DNA from: Enhydrobacter sp.
Lineage (GTDB): Bacteria > Pseudomonadota > Alphaproteobacteria > Reyranellales > Reyranellaceae
Assembly: GCF_030246845.1 (NCBI RefSeq)
Contig: NZ_CP126889.1
Location: 3,653,001-3,717,000 of the forward strand
Length of the DNA: 64,000 bases
Direction of reading: 5' to 3'
Shown here: positions 57,890-64,000 of the stretch, in pieces
Layout: every line of letters begins with the position of its first letter
Numbering within the stretch: the stretch's first letter is position 1
Notes under the pieces: generated by a model
What the model saw: only the letters and a program-made list of their open reading frames with translations
Databases searched by the model: none
What the model was told of the DNA's origin: nothing
Program-made: the position numbers and the translations under genes

Positions 57890-57947
57890 GACACTGGTCG
57901 TCTGCTCTTGCGTCTTGTTGGTGGCGCGCTCCCTTGCTCGCTCATGG

Positions 57948-57971
57948 GAGCGCGCAACGCCAGTGGCGCTC
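57948..57971. repeat. Repeat family C, palindrome
   Basis: GAGCGCGCAACGCCAGTGGCGCTC, in the 247-bp gene-free gap between the CusF-like gene and the aminotransferase. Nothing else is seen there apart from the family A copy. Confidence 0.65.
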
Positions 57972-58042
57972 ATGCCTATAACCGGAAACGGCCGGTCCTG
58001 CGAAGGGGCTGGCCGTTCTGGGTTTGCGTTCGATTTTCTTAC

Positions 58043-59263
<1,221 letters not shown>

Positions 59264-59379
59264 TCAGGCGGGTTTTGCGCGGGCGCGAAGCTACTGGCGC
59301 TGCCCGGTGACCGCAAGGCGGGAAGGGGGATAAGGGACGATTTCTCGTAGGCTCGCGCCGTACCGGCCCTAGGGTCGGC

Positions 59380-59970
59380 TCACCCTTTCTGCGGATAGAT
59401 TGTCTCGCCGCGAGCCAGCATGGCGACAAACTTTTCGATTCTTGCCGCGCGCGTCTTCTCCGTCTTCGCGGTGCGGATGCGGTAGAGGATGGCGTACCGG
59501 TTAGCGCCCTTCAGCGTCGCGAAGAACGCCTTGGCCGTGGGTTTGGCATCGAGTGCTTTCTCGAGGTCATCCGGCACGTCGGCCCTGCTCTGGGGCGCGT
59601 AGGCGGCGTCCCATCGACCGTCCGCCTTCGCGCGATCGATCTCGGCCTGTCCCGCAGGCTTCATCTTTCCCGCCGCGACCAAGCGAAGTGCCGTGTCTCG
59701 GTTGATCTGCGACCATCGGCTCTTCCGCCCGCGCGGCGTGAAGCGGACCAGCCAGAAGACGTCGTCGAACCGGTCGAGTTGGCCGTCGATCCAGCCGACG
59801 CACAGCGCGGCCTCGATCGCGTCTGTTTTGGCGATCGTGGGTTTGCGGTTGGTCTTCTTCGCGAGCTTCATCCATATGCCCGATGAGCGCGCGCCGTTGC
59901 TGGTGAGCCATTTCTCCCAGGCGGCCCGATCGGCGAACGTTTGGATCGGCAGTCCCTTGTGCTCGGCCAT
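59380..59970 (-). CDS. YdeI/OmpD-associated family protein
   Basis: 196 residues from ATG 59970, with GAGG six bases upstream; an ATG at 59976 has a poorer site. FADRAAWEKWLTSNGARSSG near the N-terminus, EAALCVGWIDGQLDRFDD and the SRWSQINRDTALRL segment match the YdeI/OmdA family, linked in enterobacteria to antimicrobial-peptide resistance. The C-terminal ANRYAILYRIRTAKTEKTR is also conserved. Cytoplasmic; mechanism unknown. Confidence 0.88.
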   Translation of the reverse strand: MAEHKGLPIQTFADRAAWEKWLTSNGARSSGIWMKLAKKTNRKPTIAKTDAIEAALCVGWIDGQLDRFDDVFWLVRFTPRGRKSRWSQINRDTALRLVAAGKMKPAGQAEIDRAKADGRWDAAYAPQSRADVPDDLEKALDAKPTAKAFFATLKGANRYAILYRIRTAKTEKTRAARIEKFVAMLARGETIYPQKG

Positions 59971-60023
59971 CTTCATCCTCGTGAACGCGCCTGATATCTG
60001 ATGTACTCAATCATTCAACACCA

Positions 60024-60116
60024 CTGTCATCCTGAGCGCAGCGAAGGATCTAACGTTTATTCCCAGGGCGTTCTTTGGGGCGAGCGCGAGGTCCTTCGCT
60101 ACGCTCAGGACGACAG
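60024..60116. repeat. Repeat family A, divergent longer variant
   Basis: CTGTCATCCTGAGCGCAGCGAAGGATC ... GTCCTTCGCTACGCTCAGGACGACAG, 93 bp. Arms read CCTGAGCG in place of CCCGAGCG, matching each other by compensatory change. The inner segment is longer than in other copies. Confidence 0.75.
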
Positions 60117-60161
60117 GGGAGTCCAGTTCCATATTGGGTTGTTCCTCGAGCGGAGGGCAGG

Positions 60162-61883
60162 ATGGCCGAAACGGCTGCGGCTTACATGGTGGGAACCCTG
60201 CAGCGGGCGGGGGTGAAGCGGGTCTACGGCGTCGTCGGCGATTCGCTGAACGGCTTCACCGACGCGCTGCGCAAGACCGGGACCCTCGAATGGGTCCATG
60301 TGCGGCACGAGGAAGGCGCCGCCTTCGCCGCCGGCGCCGAGGCGCATCTCACCGGCGAGCTGGCGGTCTGCGCCGGAAGCTGCGGGCCCGGCAACCTGCA
60401 CCTCATCAACGGGCTGTTCGACTGCCACCGAAGCCGCGTGCCGGTGCTCGCCATCGCCGCCCATATCCCCTCGAGCGAGATCGGCATCGACTACTTCCAG
60501 GCGACGCATCCCGAGAGCCTGTTCAAGGAATGCAGCCACTATGTCGAGCTGGTCTCCAATCCCGACCAGCTTCCGCAGATCCTGCTGCGCGCGATCAAGG
60601 TCGCGATCGCGCGGCGCGGCGTGGCCGTGGTGGTGATCCCGGGCGACGTCGCTCTTCGGCAGATCGAGGCCGAGGTGCCGCGGTGGCTCGCGCCGGCGCG
60701 GCCGCTGCTGCGGCCGACCGACGAGGAGCTGGGAAAGCTCGCGGCGCTGCTGAACGAAGGCCGCCGGATTACGATGCTCTGCGGCGCGGGCTGCGCCGGC
60801 GCGCATGCCGAGGTCGTGGCGCTGGCCGGCCGGCTCAAGGCGCCGATCGTCCACGCTTTCCGTGGCAAGGAGCATCTCGAATACGACAATCCCTACGACG
60901 TCGGCATGACCGGCCTCGTGGGCTTCGCCTCGGGCTATGCGGCGATGAAGGAGTGCGACACGCTCCTGCTGCTGGGCACCGACTTTCCCTATCGCAACTT
61001 CTATCCCGAGGGCGCGGCCGTGGCGCAAGTCGACGTGCGGCCGGAGGCGCTCGGCAACCGCTGCCCGATCGCGCTCGGTCTGCTGGGCGATGTCGGCGAG
61101 ACGCTGAAGTCGCTGCTGCCCATGGTCGACGAGAAGACGGATACCGGCTTTATCGACGCCGCGCTGCGCCACTACCGGAAGGCGCGACAGGATCTCGACG
61201 CCCTGGCCGAGAGCGGGCCGGGGAGCGGCATCATCCATCCGCAGTACGTCACGCGGCTGGTGAGCGAGCTGGCGGCCGACGACGCTGTCTTCACCTGCGA
61301 TGTCGGCACGCCCGTCGTCTGGGCCGCGCGCTATCTCCGGATGAACGGCCGGCGCCGCCTGGTCGGCTCGTTCAACCATGGCTCGATGGCCAATGCAATG
61401 CTGCAGGCGATCGGCGCGCAGGCGGCCGACCGCCGCCGCCAGGTCGTATCGCTGTCCGGCGACGGCGGCTTCACCATGATGATGGGCGACTTCATCACGT
61501 TGAAGCAGATGGGCCTCGACGTGAAGGTCGTGGTCCTGAACAACGGCACGCTGGGCTTCGTCGAGATGGAGATGAAGGCGAGCGGCTTCCTAGACACCGG
61601 CTGCGACCTCGACAATCCGAATTTCGCTGCCATGGCCGAGGCGATGGGCATCAAGGGCGTGCGGGTCGAGAAGCCGCAGGACCTGAAGGCGGGCCTCGCC
61701 GCGGCGTTCGCGCATGAGGGGCCGGCGCTGGTCGATGTCGTGAGCGCGCGGCAGGAGCTCGCGATGCCGCCCCGGGCGACCGCCGAGCAGGCCTACAATT
61801 TCGGCATGTTCACGCTCAAGGCCGTGCTCGACGGCCGCGCCCGCCAGCTGATCGACCTCGCGAAGGTGAATCTGGTGCGGTGA
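60162..61883 (+). CDS. poxB: Thiamine-pyrophosphate enzyme, pyruvate oxidase/dehydrogenase (PoxB)-like
   Basis: 573 residues from ATG 60162, with GGAGG five bases upstream; same length as E. coli PoxB (572). The N-terminal PYR domain has the catalytic glutamate in [17 protein letters not shown]. The central domain and the C-terminal PP domain follow, the latter with the ThDP/Mg motif [18 protein letters not shown] to NNGTLG. PoxB converts pyruvate to acetate and CO2, passing electrons to ubiquinone. The C-terminal membrane-binding peptide is not clearly conserved, so another 2-oxoacid decarboxylase-type role is possible. Confidence 0.87.
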   Translation: MAETAAAYMVGTLQRAGVKRVYGVVGDSLNGFTDALRKTGTLEWVHVRHEEGAAFAAGAEAHLTGELAVCAGSCGPGNLHLINGLFDCHRSRVPVLAIAAHIPSSEIGIDYFQATHPESLFKECSHYVELVSNPDQLPQILLRAIKVAIARRGVAVVVIPGDVALRQIEAEVPRWLAPARPLLRPTDEELGKLAALLNEGRRITMLCGAGCAGAHAEVVALAGRLKAPIVHAFRGKEHLEYDNPYDVGMTGLVGFASGYAAMKECDTLLLLGTDFPYRNFYPEGAAVAQVDVRPEALGNRCPIALGLLGDVGETLKSLLPMVDEKTDTGFIDAALRHYRKARQDLDALAESGPGSGIIHPQYVTRLVSELAADDAVFTCDVGTPVVWAARYLRMNGRRRLVGSFNHGSMANAMLQAIGAQAADRRRQVVSLSGDGGFTMMMGDFITLKQMGLDVKVVVLNNGTLGFVEMEMKASGFLDTGCDLDNPNFAAMAEAMGIKGVRVEKPQDLKAGLAAAFAHEGPALVDVVSARQELAMPPRATAEQAYNFGMFTLKAVLDGRARQLIDLAKVNLVR

Positions 61884-61928
61884 TATCAGGGGAGCGTCAC
61901 TCCAGCGGCGCTGCCTCGATCCAGCACC

Positions 61929-62062
61929 TCGTCATCCTGAGGCGGCCGCCCCTCATGCTTCGGGGTAGACTCAACGGCCGTCTCGAAGGGTGGGCAGCAG
62001 ACGAGGTGCTCGTTGCCACCCTTCGAGACGCATCGCTGCGTGATGCTCCTCAGAGTGAAGTG
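61929..62062. repeat. Larger imperfect palindrome (CTCATCCTGAGG-type)
   Basis: Between poxB and the oxidase genes. The stretch begins TCGTCATCCTGAGGCGG, contains TCGAAGGGTGGGCAGCAGAC and its partner TTGCCACCCTTCGAGACGC, and ends ATGCTCCTCAGAGTGAAGTG. The arms can fold into a long hairpin. It is unlike families A-C. The rest of the 61884-62094 gap holds a degenerate family C copy and no gene. Confidence 0.6.
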
Positions 62063-62094
62063 ATCTGACTCCACCATTGCGGACACCGCTTTAG

Positions 62095-62370
62095 TTAGCG
62101 CGTCGCGTAGTCGATCGTGGCGAGGCCGAACAGGATCAGGAGCCAGACGCCGGCCCCCAGGGCGAACACCCGGATCAGGCCCTGCTCGCTGCGAAGCTGC
62201 ATGAAGAACCAGAAGATCAGGGCCGCCTTGGCGAAGGCGATGCTGAGACTGACCACGATGCTGGCCGTTCCCGTCAGCACGAAGCTGGCGCCGACCGTGA
62301 GCGCCAGAAAGGCCAGCAGGGCGCCCCAGACTCCGGCCAGACGCCATTGCACCGTGCTCATGGCCGTCAC
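62095..62370 (-). CDS. Cytochrome c oxidase subunit IV (prokaryotic CoxIV/CyoD-like)
   Basis: 91 residues from a GTG at 62370 that overlaps the subunit III stop (GTGA). Three membrane helices are visible, including ASIVVSLSIAFAKAALIFWF, and the motif FFMQLRSEQG is typical of the small subunit IV of bacterial heme-copper oxidases. It is a structural subunit of the complex encoded upstream. Confidence 0.88.
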   Translation of the reverse strand: MTAMSTVQWRLAGVWGALLAFLALTVGASFVLTGTASIVVSLSIAFAKAALIFWFFMQLRSEQGLIRVFALGAGVWLLILFGLATIDYATR

Positions 62371-62994
62371 CTCGCGAGATAGAGAACGGGATAGAGGAAC
62401 ACCCAGATGGCGTCGACCAGATGCCAGTAGAGCCCGGCGTTCTCGACCACGATCGAGCGGCGTGGCAGGCGGAGCCTGTCGATGCCGGCCAGCGCCGCCA
62501 CACCCGACAGCAGCACGACGCCGACCGTCACATGGAGGGCGTGCAGGGCCGTCGCGATCAGGTAGAGGTTCATGAAGAGATGGTCGATCCGGCCGGCGAA
62601 GCGGCCCGGGTCGTCGAAGCCGGGCAGCACTCCGTCGGCATATTCGAGGCTGTACTCGAAGGCCTTGATGGCGAGGAAGGCAACCCCCAGGGCGGCCGCG
62701 ATCGCGAGCAGGATCACGACCAGCCGCCGCTCCGCCGCGCGCGCGGCATGGACGGCCACCGCCACGGCGAGGCTCGAGGTCAGCAGCACCGCCGTATTGA
62801 GGGCGCCGATCCAGACGTGCAGGCTCTTCGAGGCTTCGACGACTTCGTGCGGATGGACGACGCGGATCACGAGGGCGGCGGCGAACAGGCCGCCGAACAG
62901 CATGATCTCGCTGCCGAGAAAGATGTACATGCCCATGAGGCCGGCGGCGCGCTGCTGCTCGGCATCGACATAGGGGCCGCTCACGTAGGAGGGG

Positions 62995-63002
<8 letters not shown>
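62367..63002 (-). CDS. Cytochrome c oxidase subunit III
   Basis: 211 residues, five to seven membrane helices. The [20 protein letters not shown] opening, the [14 protein letters not shown] segment and the C-terminal [18 protein letters not shown] are conserved COX3 signatures. The length is that of the short CoxP/CyoC-type form. It overlaps subunit I by 8 bp and subunit IV by 4 bp. Confidence 0.95.

Positions 63003-64000
<998 letters not shown>

Overview
The window is high-GC DNA (roughly two-thirds G+C by eye) from an alphaproteobacterium. The order greA-carB-carA / yqeY ... dnaG-rpoD, the A2-type cytochrome oxidase, DUF423, YciB and the abundance of CoA and ABC catabolic modules all fit that class. 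A soil or freshwater, Reyranella- or Rhizobiales-like heterotroph is my best guess, but genus is not decidable from sequence alone. Genes are dense on both strands. Most gaps hold one of three families of short palindromic repeats. High GC creates very long antisense reading frames, which I have left out.

Layout. 1-4 kb: peptide ABC transporter ATPases, DUF1028 and gamma-glutamyltranspeptidase (minus strand). 4-8 kb: YgfZ-like protein, DUF423 membrane protein and a membrane-anchored patatin-like protein. 8-12 kb: a catabolic operon (BKACE enzyme, carboxymuconolactone decarboxylase-like protein, MFS carrier) with a divergent AraC-type regulator. 12.3 kb: tRNA-Thr(GGT). 12.5-15 kb: amidohydrolase and MscS channel. 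15-26 kb: housekeeping block rpoD, dnaG, (IS256 relic, TfoX-like), yqeY, carA, carB, greA. 26-30 kb: yciB, Lrp regulator, trxB, LysR, a structured sRNA candidate and a DUF6492-like protein. 31-34 kb: acyl-CoA operon (enoyl-CoA hydratase, GIY-YIG-like protein, acyl-CoA dehydrogenase, CoA transferase). 34.5-38 kb: msrP, a thioredoxin-like gene with an in-frame UGA, and an EF-G paralogue. 38.5-44 kb: LysR with a divergent cupin / hydrolase / ABC importer operon. 44.5-50 kb: copper resistance copAB under a CnrYXH-like ECF sigma unit, with a divergent cytochrome c and an MFS carrier. 50-55 kb: HxlR regulator, methyltransferase, chromate transporter, NTF2-like protein and a flavin monooxygenase. 55-57 kb: fluoride riboswitch with two crcB genes and DUF190, then a VapBC-like pair and a CusF-like protein. 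58-62 kb: aspartate aminotransferase, YdeI-like protein and a pyruvate-oxidase-like enzyme. 62-64 kb: cytochrome c oxidase genes, running off the right end.

Most interesting points. (1) At 35479-35913 a Tat-exported thioredoxin-fold protein is read through an in-frame TGA at codon 41. The TGA takes the place of the first cysteine of a CxxC motif (U-G-G-C-K). A hairpin follows whose bulged U and apical GU sit at the same spacing as in the E. coli fdhF SECIS. The gene lies 17 bp upstream of msrP, and no msrQ is seen nearby. I read it as an undescribed periplasmic selenoprotein candidate tied to protein-methionine-sulfoxide repair. (2) Three promoters around the ECF/copper locus share GAGGGA-N15-CGTAT with identical spacing, defining a small predicted regulon. 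(3) A fluoride riboswitch is followed by a 14-codon leader ORF that ends one base before crcB. (4) An unnamed structured RNA with a strong terminator follows the LysR gene at 29.6 kb.
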